Source of the DNA: Mesorhizobium_K marinum
GTDB taxonomy: Bacteria; Pseudomonadota; Alphaproteobacteria; Rhizobiales; Rhizobiaceae
NCBI RefSeq assembly: GCF_040813715.1
Contig: NZ_JBFOCH010000009.1
Reading direction: 5' to 3' (one strand)
DNA length: 64,000 bases
Shown: positions 46,148-55,022 of the stretch, in pieces
Numbering within the stretch: position 1 is the first letter of the stretch
How the letters are laid out: each line of letters starts with the position of its first letter
Translations under genes and position numbers: made by a program
Notes under the pieces: model-generated
Database searches by the model: none
Told to the model about the DNA's origin: nothing
Seen by the model: the letters and a program-made list of their open reading frames with translations, nothing else

Positions 46148-47244
46148 TGCCGCAACCGTCGCCCCCTGTCCGTTTGGTCCTCCGCCTGCGGGTGGACATC
46201 GTCCTCGCCGCGTGGATTGCCGCGACCCCGGCGTGGGCGGCAACCGCCTCCGGGATCGTCGGCGATGCGATCGAAGGGTTCATCCGGCCCGGCTACCATG
46301 CATTGCGCATGGCGACCGTAAACCTGTCGCAAGCCGGGGACGCGCTCTGCGCCGCACCCTCCGAGGCTGCACTGGTTGCGGCGCGAGCGTCCTTCGGTCA
46401 GGTCGTCGATGCCTGGTCGCGCATCGAGATCATCCGCTTCGGCCCGGTGACCGAGCACAATCGCCTGGAACGGATGCTGTTCTGGCCCGACCGAAAGGGA
46501 ACCGGGCTGAAGCAGGTTCAGGCCGCGCTCGCCAACCGGGATGCCTCGGCGACAGACGCCACGACGCTTGCCGGAAAGAGCGTCGCGATGCAGGGCCTGG
46601 GCGCGCTCGAATTCGTGCTCTATGGAACCGGATCCGAAGCGCTCGCCGCAGGCGACGCCTATCGCTGCGCCTATGGAACGTCGATCTCCGGAAATCTGGC
46701 GACGATCGCCGCCGAACTGGATGAAGCCTGGGCCGACCCTGACGGGTTTGCCCGGACATGGGCCACGCCTTCGGACGAAAACCCTCTTTATCGCGACGGA
46801 ACGGAGGCCGTGACCGAACTTATGGAGGTGTTCGTCACCGGCACCGAGCTGGTGCGCGACGTGCGGCTCGGCGGCTTTCTTGGCGCGGAGCCGGGTGGCG
46901 ACAAGCCCAGGCAGGCATTGTTCTGGCGGTCCGGCAAGACGGTCGATTCCCTTGCCGGAAACCTCGACGGCATGCGCGCCCTGCTCGAGGCGTCGAGGCT
47001 CGCCGGCGCGCTTCCCGACGACCAGGCGTGGATCGGCGGGGAAGCCCTGTTTGAGTTCTCCAACGCTGCGACCGCGGCCGCCGGCGCGTCCGGGCCGCTT
47101 GCCGACGTCCTGGCCGATGGCGACCGGCGCGCCAGGCTTGCCTATCTCGGCCTCGTGACGTCGAGCCTTTCCGACATCTTCGCAACCCGCATGTCGGGGG
47201 CGCTTGGCCTGACCGCCGGCTTCTCCTCGCTGGATGGAGACTGA
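46147..47244 (+). CDS. Second imelysin-family protein
   Basis: A 365-residue exported imelysin, distinct from the one that opens the cluster. The signal peptide covers about residues 1-32 (VLAAWIAATPAWA). The GxHxxE site is not in its usual place: LGALEFVLYG aligns with the GYHAIEFLLWG block but lacks the His, while GYHALRMATV near the N-terminus keeps a Gly-Tyr-His. Metal-binding details may therefore differ from the first protein. Translation is coupled to the DUF1111 gene (TGATG) and to the DUF1513 gene after it. Confidence 0.88.
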
Positions 47245-47245
47245 T

Positions 47246-48355
47246 ATGATCGGCAAGCGCTCCGGGCTCCTCGACCGCCGCGATTTCCTGAAGGCCGCCG
47301 GAGCGGCGTTCCTGTCGTCGCTCGGCGCCGGCGCGCGCGCCGAGGCGCTGGCCGCCGATGCGGTGTTCGCCACCGCCTATCGCCGCCGCGACGGCGCCTA
47401 TGGCGCCGCCGTCCTGTCGGAAGCCGGCAAAGTTCTTCTGGACGTTGAATTGCCGGAGCGCGGCCACGACATCGCCTTCGACCCGGTATCCGGGCGGTCG
47501 GCGGTCTTCGCGCGCCAGCCCGGTACTTTCTTCGTGGTCCTGGATCATGGCGGCCGCTCAGCCCCGCAGACGATCGCCAGCGCGCCCGGACGTCACTTCT
47601 TCGGCCACGGCGTGTTTTCGCCCGACGGCGCGCTGCTCTATGCGACCGAAAACGACTTCGAAAATGCGGCCGGCATGATCGGCGTCTACGACGCGACCTC
47701 CGGTTTCGCACGCGTCGGCGAGTTCCCGACCCATGGGATCGGGCCCCACGAACTGCTGCTGCTTGGCGACGGGCGGACGATCGCGGTGGCCAATGGCGGC
47801 ATCGAAACGCATCCCGACTTCGGCAGGGCGAAGCTCAACCTGACAACCATGAAACCATCCTATGTGCTGATCGACCGCGAAAGCGGATCGCTGGTCGAGA
47901 AGCACGAACTTGCTCCCGACCTCCATCAGCTCTCGATCCGCCACATGGACGTCGACGACAAGGGTGCCGTCTGGTTCGGCTGCCAGCACGAGGGGCCGTC
48001 CAACGAGCGTCCCGCGCTGGTCGGCCGCGCGGCGCGTGGCAAGGAACTCGAATTGATCGCGTTGCCGCCGGGCGTCCTGTCCGGCTTCCGCAACTACATC
48101 GGTTCGGTGGCGGCCAACCGCCGGGCCGGCACGATCGCCGTCACGTCGCCGCAGGGCAACCTGTGCGCCGTGATCGAAACGGCTTCCGCCAAGGTGGTGG
48201 CGACACGGCGGCTCACCGAGGTCTGCGGCGTCGCGCCGGACGGCGTTGGCTTCATGACGACGACGGGAACGGGCGAAATCGTCGATCCGGCCGGGCGCGT
48301 GTCAAAGGACGCCGAACACGTCTGGGACAACCATGTCGTTTGGCTTGGAGCGTAA
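47246..48355 (+). CDS. DUF1513 Tat-exported beta-propeller protein
   Basis: A 369-residue protein. A twin-arginine signal (LDRRDFLKAAGAAFLSSL) precedes the mature part, which has repeated blade-like segments such as GHDIAFDP, GHGVFSPDGALLYATENDF and GIGPHELLLLGDGRTIAVANGG typical of DUF1513 seven-bladed propellers. DUF1513 genes co-occur with imelysin and DUF1111 genes, pointing to a periplasmic iron-handling complex. Export by Tat suggests it folds or binds a cofactor in the cytoplasm. ATG 47246 is chosen (GGAG 7 bases before); ATG 47234 is possible. Confidence 0.88.
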   Translation: MIGKRSGLLDRRDFLKAAGAAFLSSLGAGARAEALAADAVFATAYRRRDGAYGAAVLSEAGKVLLDVELPERGHDIAFDPVSGRSAVFARQPGTFFVVLDHGGRSAPQTIASAPGRHFFGHGVFSPDGALLYATENDFENAAGMIGVYDATSGFARVGEFPTHGIGPHELLLLGDGRTIAVANGGIETHPDFGRAKLNLTTMKPSYVLIDRESGSLVEKHELAPDLHQLSIRHMDVDDKGAVWFGCQHEGPSNERPALVGRAARGKELELIALPPGVLSGFRNYIGSVAANRRAGTIAVTSPQGNLCAVIETASAKVVATRRLTEVCGVAPDGVGFMTTTGTGEIVDPAGRVSKDAEHVWDNHVVWLGA

Positions 48356-48376
48356 TCAGACGCTTACGATTGGGTG

Positions 48377-49000
48377 TCAGACCGCGCCTGACATGTCCGC
48401 GAACGCCATCGCCTTGCGGATGATCGCGACCAGACGGTCGCCGGCGATCTCTTTCGCGCCGCTATTGTCGAGCGCGACGGCCGGGCCGGTGGTGTCGCAG
48501 GTGGCCGTCCTGGCCAGGCGAGAGAGGATCTCGCCATGTGATTCCCGGCCGCGGCCGGCGAGCCGTGCCGCGAGGATTTCGGGATCGGCGGTGACCTCGA
48601 CCACGGCGACGTTGGCGTAGCGACGGCGCAGCGCCGGCAGCGCGCCGCGCGAGACGTTGGCAACCGCCACCTGGCCGTTGTCGATCGCCCGATCGACGCT
48701 CGCCGGCAGTCCGTAGCGCAGTCCGTGCGCCTCCCAGGCAAGCGCGAACGCGCCTTTCGCCTGCGCCGCGACGAAGGCGTCGTCGGCCAGCGTATCGTGT
48801 ACTTCGGTCTGGCCGTCGCATGGCCGCGTGATGACGCGGCGCACGAACTCCACCTGGGGTTCGTCCGCAAGCGCGGAGCGTGCATGCGCGATCAGGGTGT
48901 CTTTGCCGGCGCCGGACGGGCCGACGATGGCGACGAAGGCGCCGTTGCGGATCGGCTGCGACCCGTCCGCTTCGCGCTCGAGGAAGGCGGACGCCATCAT
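48377..49000 (-). CDS. phnN: Ribose 1,5-bisphosphate phosphokinase PhnN
   Basis: A 207-residue P-loop kinase that converts ribose 1,5-bisphosphate to PRPP, completing salvage of the sugar product of C-P lyase. The Walker A motif IVGPSGAGKDTLI is at about residues 24-36; RRVITRP and the LID-like AGRGRESHGEILSRLAR region are typical of PhnN. The first ATG at 49000 overlaps the phnM stop (ATGA). Of the C-P lyase pathway only phnN, phnM and the DUF1045 gene are present in the window. Confidence 0.92.
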   Translation of the reverse strand: MMASAFLEREADGSQPIRNGAFVAIVGPSGAGKDTLIAHARSALADEPQVEFVRRVITRPCDGQTEVHDTLADDAFVAAQAKGAFALAWEAHGLRYGLPASVDRAIDNGQVAVANVSRGALPALRRRYANVAVVEVTADPEILAARLAGRGRESHGEILSRLARTATCDTTGPAVALDNSGAKEIAGDRLVAIIRKAMAFADMSGAV

Positions 49001-50139
49001 GCGACGCGGCGTCCCTCGCGCCAGACGGTGCGCACGACGGGCACGTGGTCATCGACACGGACGCGCACCAGATCGGCGCGCCGGCCAGGCTCGATGACGC
49101 CCCGGTCGGTCAGGCCAACCGCCTCGGCCGGGTTCTTCGACACCATGGCGACGGCCGCAGGAAGCGAGATGCTGTCGACGGCTTCGCCGATGAAGAAGGC
49201 CGACTGGATGAGGCTGAAGGGAATGTAGTCGGACGACAGGATGTCGAGCAGCCCCTCGGAGGCCAGTTGCCTGGCCGAGACGTTGCCCGAATGGGAGCCG
49301 CCGCGCATGACGTTGGGGGCGCCCATCAGGACGCCGAGCCCGGCATTCTTCGACGCAGCGGCGGCTTCCTGCGTGGTCGGGAACTCGGCGACGCGAATGC
49401 CCTGCTCGATGGCTTCCGAGACATGCTCGACGGTGGCGTCGTCATGGCTGGCAAGAACGATGCCGCGCTCGCGGCAGGCCTGCGAGATGGCGATCCGGTT
49501 CGGCGCGGAGTTCTCTTGCGACTGTGCGATGCGCTTGTCGCAATAGGCACGGAACGCCTCCTCCGACATCTTGAGCTTGCCCATGTAGTACATCGCATAG
49601 GCGTCGAGGCTGGCGAACTGGCGCTGTCCCGGCGCGTGGTCCATCAGCGACGCCATCTTCACGCGGTCGTCGCCGTCGAACAGCGCGAAGGCCTCGAGGC
49701 AGTCCGGGGCGGAGACCTCACAGCGCAGGTGGACGAAGTGGTCGGCGCGCACGCGGTTTTCGCGAACGCTGTCCTCGATGGCGTCGGCGAGCCGGCGCAT
49801 GTCTTCCATCGTCAGGTCGGCCTCGAAGTCCATTCCGACGCGCAGGGCGTCGAACACGGTCGTGATGCCGGCGGTCGCCACCTGGGCGTCATGCGCCAGC
49901 ACGGAGGCGATGGGGTTCCAGCGCACCTTCGGGCGCGGCGCATAGTGGCCCTCGAGATGGTCGGTATGCAGCTCGACCAGGCCCGGAATGACGAAATCGC
50001 CCTCCATGTCCTCGCCGGCGCGGGTCACGCCTCCGGCAATGTCGGCGATCTTGCCGTCGCGGATGACAAGCGTGCCCGGCACGACCTCATCGACGAGCAC
50101 GATCCTTGCGTTGGTGAGTATGGTTTCGGTCATTGTCAT
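48997..50139 (-). CDS. phnM: Alpha-D-ribose 1-methylphosphonate 5-triphosphate diphosphatase PhnM
   Basis: A 380-residue amidohydrolase-fold enzyme that removes pyrophosphate from the phosphonate-ribose triphosphate before C-P bond cleavage. The metal-site motif is PGLVELHTDHLEGHYAPRP with the characteristic HTDH, and SHDDATVEH supplies a further ligand pair. HSGNVSA and the C-terminal PGRRADLVRVRVDD are usual. It sits directly after the DUF1045 gene and overlaps phnN. Core C-P lyase genes phnGHIJKL are not visible and would be expected elsewhere. Confidence 0.94.
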   Translation of the reverse strand: MTMTETILTNARIVLVDEVVPGTLVIRDGKIADIAGGVTRAGEDMEGDFVIPGLVELHTDHLEGHYAPRPKVRWNPIASVLAHDAQVATAGITTVFDALRVGMDFEADLTMEDMRRLADAIEDSVRENRVRADHFVHLRCEVSAPDCLEAFALFDGDDRVKMASLMDHAPGQRQFASLDAYAMYYMGKLKMSEEAFRAYCDKRIAQSQENSAPNRIAISQACRERGIVLASHDDATVEHVSEAIEQGIRVAEFPTTQEAAAASKNAGLGVLMGAPNVMRGGSHSGNVSARQLASEGLLDILSSDYIPFSLIQSAFFIGEAVDSISLPAAVAMVSKNPAEAVGLTDRGVIEPGRRADLVRVRVDDHVPVVRTVWREGRRVA

Positions 50140-50145
50140 GGCTCG

Positions 50146-50853
50146 TCAGGCGGTCTTGCGTGCGGTGTGCTGGCCAAGCCCGTACCAGGACTTCACCTCG
50201 AATGGCGCGCCGGGTTCCGGCTCGACGAACAGCGCCAGCCCGTCGATCCTGGCCGGCTCTTCGAGAGCAGCCGCGAAGACCTCGTCGATGGCGGCGCGCA
50301 CGCGCGGCAGGTCGGCGTCCGGAACGCGACCGGTCAGCGTCATGTGGAAGCGGAAGCTCTCGAACACGTAGGGGTAGCCCCACCGCATCAGGTTGCGGAA
50401 CTCCTCGGGGCTCAGCGCGTCCGGGTTGCGCCGCTTGATCTCCGCTTCGCTCAATGGCGCGCGGAACCGGTCAAACGTGGTCACCACGTCGCCCGCGAAG
50501 GCATCGAGATCGGGGGCGGGGCTGCCCGGCACCAGGGCCAGGAAGCCGTCGATGCGTGCCGGAACCAGCTTCGAAAGCAGGATCGGCTCGGCGCTGGCGG
50601 CATAGGAGGCAATCGCCTGGTCGAGCTCGGCCTCGGTCGCATTGTCGGCAAGGCGGAACGGGGCCTTGAGCGTCGCATGGAAGCCGTAGCGGCGGGCGCT
50701 CGCCGTGTGATAGGCGATCTCGGCCGGCGACAGGCCGGTCACTGCCGGCGCGCCGGGCTGGCCCCCGCTGAACGGGTCGCGGCCGAGCCAGCTCGCGGCA
50801 ATCCGCGTCAGCGGGTCGTTGCGGCCCGGGGTGAAATAGATGGCATAGCGCAT
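50146..50853 (-). CDS. DUF1045 putative phosphonate metabolism protein
   Basis: A 235-residue member of DUF1045, commonly found with phn genes. It belongs to the 2H phosphoesterase-like fold, with two spaced His-x-Thr motifs: FHATLKAPF and FHMTLTG. Such proteins may act as cyclic phosphodiesterases, for example on the cyclic ribose phosphate made by C-P lyase (the role PhnP has elsewhere). That role is inferred from fold and context, not shown. ATG 50853 (MRYAIYFTPGRND) is the natural start; 50874 adds seven residues. First gene of the phn group. Confidence 0.85.
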   Translation of the reverse strand: MRYAIYFTPGRNDPLTRIAASWLGRDPFSGGQPGAPAVTGLSPAEIAYHTASARRYGFHATLKAPFRLADNATEAELDQAIASYAASAEPILLSKLVPARIDGFLALVPGSPAPDLDAFAGDVVTTFDRFRAPLSEAEIKRRNPDALSPEEFRNLMRWGYPYVFESFRFHMTLTGRVPDADLPRVRAAIDEVFAAALEEPARIDGLALFVEPEPGAPFEVKSWYGLGQHTARKTA

Positions 50854-50979
50854 CGAAAAGTCCTCGTCGGCCACGTCCCATAGGCGATTTGCATGACGGA
50901 TTGACGAAGCCGGCTGAAGAAAGTGCAGATAGCAGAGGCGTCCGGCGAAGTCATCGGCCAGAAGCGCCGATGCGGTGGC

Positions 50980-51792
50980 TCATGCCTTCATGAGCCACTC
51001 GTGTTCCGGCGCGTTGTGGAACTTCCAGGTGCGCCTGGGGCCAGCCATCACGTTCAGGTAGTAGAGGTCGTAGCCGTGGCAGGCGGCGCAGGGGTGATAG
51101 CCCCTGGGCACCAGCACGACGTCGCCGTCCTCGATTGCCATCGCCTCGTCCAACTCGCGCTTTCCCTCGGCGTCGGCATCGGTGTAGACGCGCTGGAAGG
51201 CGAAGCCCTGCGGCGGGTTGAGACGGTGGTAGTAGGTCTCCTCAAGATAGGATTCCCGGGGCAGGTCGTCGCGGTCGTGCTTGTGCGGCGGATAGCTGGA
51301 CGAGTGGCCGGCCGGGGTGATGACCTCGACAACGAGCAGCGAATCCGCTGGCTCTCCCTCGGGCAGGATATTGGTGACATAGCGCGTGTTGGCGCCCTTG
51401 CCGCGCACTTCCTGGCTGAGGCCATCAGGTGCGATCAGACGCGCCTTGAGGCCGCCGCCGAGGCCGGGAGCCGAGCAGACGGCAAGCTCGGCATCCGTGT
51501 CGGCGGTGACGGACCAGTCGGAATCCTGGGGTACGTAGACCGACCACGGCTTGCCCTCGAACGGGCTCATGCGCTCGCCGATCAGGCCGAAATCCTCGCC
51601 ACCGGCGGAAACCGTCGCCTTGCCGGTGACCAGCACCAGGCAGACCTCGCGGCCGCCGGACCGCTCCGAAACGGTGTCGCCTGGCTTCATCCGGTGAAGA
51701 TCGAAGCCGACATAGGTCCAGCCGGCGCTCCCGGGCGTGACGTGAGCCACCCGCCCCGATCCGGGCGTCTTCTTCACCAGAAGCTTCGACAC
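50980..51792 (-). CDS. iolB: 5-deoxy-glucuronate isomerase
   Basis: A 270-residue bicupin isomerase that turns 5-deoxy-D-glucuronate into 2-deoxy-5-keto-D-gluconate in myo-inositol breakdown. The metal-binding cupin block is YPPHKHDRDD with LEETYYH, followed by VLVPRGYHPCAACHGYDLYYLNVMAG at the C-terminus. Length and sequence match IolB. It is the last gene of the minus-strand iolC-iolD-iolE-small membrane protein-iolB set, all in the same orientation with short gaps. Confidence 0.95.
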   Translation of the reverse strand: MSKLLVKKTPGSGRVAHVTPGSAGWTYVGFDLHRMKPGDTVSERSGGREVCLVLVTGKATVSAGGEDFGLIGERMSPFEGKPWSVYVPQDSDWSVTADTDAELAVCSAPGLGGGLKARLIAPDGLSQEVRGKGANTRYVTNILPEGEPADSLLVVEVITPAGHSSSYPPHKHDRDDLPRESYLEETYYHRLNPPQGFAFQRVYTDADAEGKRELDEAMAIEDGDVVLVPRGYHPCAACHGYDLYYLNVMAGPRRTWKFHNAPEHEWLMKA

Positions 51793-51795
51793 CGG

Positions 51796-52026
51796 TTACT
51801 CCTTCGCGCCGGATTGGCCGGACTGGTCATCGGCCGATCCCGCCGGCTCCGGCTCCTTGTAGAGGAAGAAGAACTGCCAGACCGCATAGGCGGTGAAGGC
51901 GAGCGCGATGGTGCCCCACATCGACGCCCCCGTGGCGAATTCGAAAATGGACCACGCGGCACAGACCGCGACGACGGCCGCGCGCCGCCAGAGAGGTCGG
52001 AAAAACGGATGTTCGTGGTCCTTCAA
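51796..52026 (-). CDS. Small membrane protein of the iol cluster (hypothetical)
   Basis: A 76-residue protein with two hydrophobic helices (AAVVAVCAAWSIFEFATG and TIALAFTAYAVWQFFFLY) and a charged C-terminus. The proposed start is TTG at 52026, giving LKDHEHPFFRPLWRRA. A GTG at 52074 would extend it by 16 residues across the iolE stop and looks less natural. It ends 3 bp before iolB, so it is translated with the inositol genes. It may be a membrane accessory of inositol uptake or have no direct role. Confidence 0.72.
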   Translation of the reverse strand: MKDHEHPFFRPLWRRAAVVAVCAAWSIFEFATGASMWGTIALAFTAYAVWQFFFLYKEPEPAGSADDQSGQSGAKE

Positions 52027-52042
52027 GACGGCTCGCCCTCGA

Positions 52043-52963
52043 TCATGATTTCGGAAAACCCTGCGTCTCGACACTATAGCCCGCCGCAGTGAGGACGCGC
52101 ATCAATTCCTTGTAGCCGATCTGCGCCATTTTCAGCGGCGGGCTCTGCCTCGGATCCTGCTCGGCCTCGACGACGAACCAGCCTTCGTAGCCGTGGTCGG
52201 CCAGCTTGCGCACGATGGCGCCGAAATCCAGAGAGCCGTCGCCCGGTACGGTGAAGGCGCCGAGCGCCACGGCGTCGAGGAAGGAATGCCGGTTCCAGTC
52301 GAGGCTTTCCAGGACCGCCATGCGCACGTCCTTGGTGTGGACGTGGCTGATGCGGGCATGATGCTTGTCGATCACGCGCAGCACGTCGCCGCCGGCAAAA
52401 GCCATGTGCCCGGCGTCGAACAGGAGCGGAATGCCCTCGCCGGAATGGTTCATGAAGGCGTCGAGTTCGTGCTCGAACTGGACGACCGCGGCCATGTGGT
52501 GGTGATAGGAGAGCGGCATGCCCTGTTCGGCGCACCATTCGCCGAATTCGGTGAGCTTTCGCGCGTAGGCCTTCATCTCGTCGCCGGACAACACCGCCTT
52601 GGTCGCCAGCGGGATCGAGCGGTCGCCCTGGATGGAACGGCCGACCTCGCCATAGACGATGCAGGGGGCGTCGACCGCCTTGAACAGCTCGATCATCGGG
52701 CGGATGCGGTCCTTGTTGGCAGCGAGATCGCCGTCCGCGGCGAGCGTTCCGGAGAACCATCCGCCGCAGAGCGTCACATCGGCCGCCTTGAGGATCGGCA
52801 GCATGACATCGGGGTCGTTCGGGAATCGGCGACCCATCTCCATGCCCGTGAACCCGGCCGATCGGGACTGGCGCAGGCACTCCTCGAGAGACACGTCGTC
52901 GCTGAGTTCCAGCAGGTCGTCGTTCCACCATGCGATGGGGGACATGCCCAGTTTGGCTTTCAA
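52043..52963 (-). CDS. iolE: myo-Inosose-2 dehydratase
   Basis: A 306-residue TIM-barrel enzyme that dehydrates 2-keto-myo-inositol, giving the trione-diol substrate of IolD. The xylose-isomerase-like fold shows GFTGMEMGRRFP, the metal-site residues in SYHHHMAAVV, LLFDAGHMAFAGGD and SHVHTKDVR. The start is TTG at 52963 (KAKLGMSPIAWWNDD), which reproduces the expected N-terminus; the next ATG would remove a conserved strand. It lies 70 bp after iolD. Confidence 0.93.
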   Translation of the reverse strand: MKAKLGMSPIAWWNDDLLELSDDVSLEECLRQSRSAGFTGMEMGRRFPNDPDVMLPILKAADVTLCGGWFSGTLAADGDLAANKDRIRPMIELFKAVDAPCIVYGEVGRSIQGDRSIPLATKAVLSGDEMKAYARKLTEFGEWCAEQGMPLSYHHHMAAVVQFEHELDAFMNHSGEGIPLLFDAGHMAFAGGDVLRVIDKHHARISHVHTKDVRMAVLESLDWNRHSFLDAVALGAFTVPGDGSLDFGAIVRKLADHGYEGWFVVEAEQDPRQSPPLKMAQIGYKELMRVLTAAGYSVETQGFPKS

Positions 52964-53033
52964 GGTGTTGCTCCGATTTTTCCTGCGAGCGTTGCGTGAA
53001 ACCCCTCACCTGCATGCCGGCGAGGGCAGACTT

Positions 53034-54961
53034 CTAGTTCACAAGATGCTGCATCTTGCGCTTCTTCTCATAGTCCTTGCGGGCCTTCCTGACGCTCGGG
53101 CGCACCGAAACCTCGGGCACCGCGACATCCCACCAGTGGCCGCCGGCTTCGGTGGAGACAAGCGGATCGGTGTCGATGACGATGACGCTGGTGCGCTCGT
53201 CCTTCCCGGCCTCTTTGAGCGCACGTTCCAGTTCGGCGATCGAGGCGGCTTTGCGGGCGACCGCGCCCATCGAGGCGGCGTGCGCGACGAAGTCGATCTC
53301 CGGCATGACCTCATGCAAAGCGTCTCGGAACAGGTTGTTGAAGTTGGCGCCGCCGGTCGCCATCTGCAGCCGGTTGATGCAGCCGAAACCGCGGTTGTCG
53401 AGCACGACGATCGTCAGCTTCTTGCCGAGCATCACCGAAGTCGCGATCTCGGAATTCATCATCATGTAGCTGCCGTCGCCGAGCATCACGATGACGTCGT
53501 CGTCGGGTCGAGCGATCTTGACGCCGAGTCCGCCGGCGATCTCGTAGCCCATGGTCGAATAGCCGNGACGATGACGTCGTCGTCCGGTCGAGCGATCTTG
53601 ACGCCGAGCCCGCCGGCGATTTCGTAGCCCATGGTCGAATAGCCGTAGTCGAGATGGTAGCTGCCCGGCCGGCCGGCCGGCCACAGCTTGTGCAACTCGC
53701 CGGGCAGTCCGCCCGATGCGCAGACCAGCGTCGCCTTCGATCCCCGCACGCGATGCACCGCACCGATCGCCTGCGCGTCCGACGGCAGGGAATTGGTTGG
53801 ATCGGTGGCGGCCCTGGCCGATTTCAGCCACGCCGCCTTGGCGGCCTTGGCGGTCGCCACCCAGGACGCCGGCGATTTCCAGCCACCGAGTTTTGCATCC
53901 AACGCCTCGAGCCCGGCCCTGGCGTCGGCGATCAGCGGCAGGGCGCTGTGCTTGGCCGCGTCGAAAAGCTGGACGTTCAGCCCGACGATCCTGGCGCCAT
54001 CGGCCTTGAACAGCGCCCAGGAACCGGTTGTGAAATCCTGCATCCGGGAGCCGATGGCCAGCACGACGTCCGCCTGTTCGGCCAGCAGGTTGGAGGCCGA
54101 CGAGCCGGTGACGCCGACCGAGCCCATGTTGAGCGCATGAACATGCGGCAGGCTCGACTTGCCGGCCTGGGTCTCCATGGCCGGAATGCCGCGCTTCTCG
54201 GCGAAGGCTTTCAGCGTGGCGGTTGCCTCCGAATAGAGCACGCCGCCGCCGGCGATGATGACCGGCTTCTTCGCGGATTTCAGTGCGGCCACCGCCGCAT
54301 CGAGTTCGCCGGCATCGGGTTGCGGCCGGCGCGGCGTCCAGACGCGCTCGGCGAAAAAGCTCTCCGGATAGTCGAAGGCCTCGGCCTGTACGTCCTGGCA
54401 AAGCGACAGTGTGACCGGCCCGCATTCGGCCGGATCGGTCAGCACCTGCATGGCGCGGCTGAGCGCCGGGATGATCTGCTCGGGGCGCGTGATGCGGTCG
54501 AAATAGCGCGACACCGGGCGGAAGCAGTCGTTGGCGCTGACGGTGCCGTCGCCGAAGCTCTCGACCTGCTGAAGGACCGGGTCGGGAGCCCGGTTGGCGA
54601 AGACGTCGCCCGGCAACAGCAGCAGCGGCAGGCGATTGACATGGGCGAGCGCGGCAGCCGTCACCATGTTGGTCGCCCCCGGACCGATGGATGAGGTCGC
54701 GGCCATGAAGCGTCGGCGGAAGCTTGCCTTTGCGAAGGCGATCGCGGCATGCGCCATGGCCTGCTCGTTGTGCGCCCGATAGGTCGGCAGTTCATCGCGC
54801 ACCTGGTAAAGCGCCTCGCCGACGCCGGCCACGTTGCCGTGGCCGAAGATCGCCCAGACGCCGCCGAAGATCGGCAGCTTCTCCCCGTCGATGACGGTCA
54901 TCTGGCGGGTCATGAAGCGGATCAGCGCCTGCGCCATCGTCAGGCGGATGGTTTTCGTCAT
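53034..54961 (-). CDS. iolD: 3D-(3,5/4)-trihydroxycyclohexane-1,2-dione hydrolase (frame broken at N junction 53566)
   Basis: A thiamine-diphosphate enzyme that opens the inositol-derived ring to 5-deoxy-glucuronate. The N-terminal PYR domain has YRAHNEQAMAHAAIAFAKA with the cofactor Glu. The C-terminal PP domain has the ThDP motif beginning LGDGSYMMMNSEIAT and ending with VVLDNRGFGC. The 80-base duplicated junction at N53566 splits the frame just before this motif. Removing it gives 615 residues, the expected size. ATG 54961 is preceded by the strong site GGAGGAGGAAAC. Confidence 0.95.
53488..53645. repeat. Unmerged ~78-bp overlap around N53566
   Basis: Bases 53488-53565 and 53568-53645 match with three differences, all silent in iolD. 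The 80-base offset causes the apparent frameshift. Confidence 0.92.
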
Positions 54962-55022
54962 GTTTCCTCCTCCACCTGGCGCGGGCGCCTGTTCCGGCGC
55001 CGCCTCCCGGTTCCACCGATTG

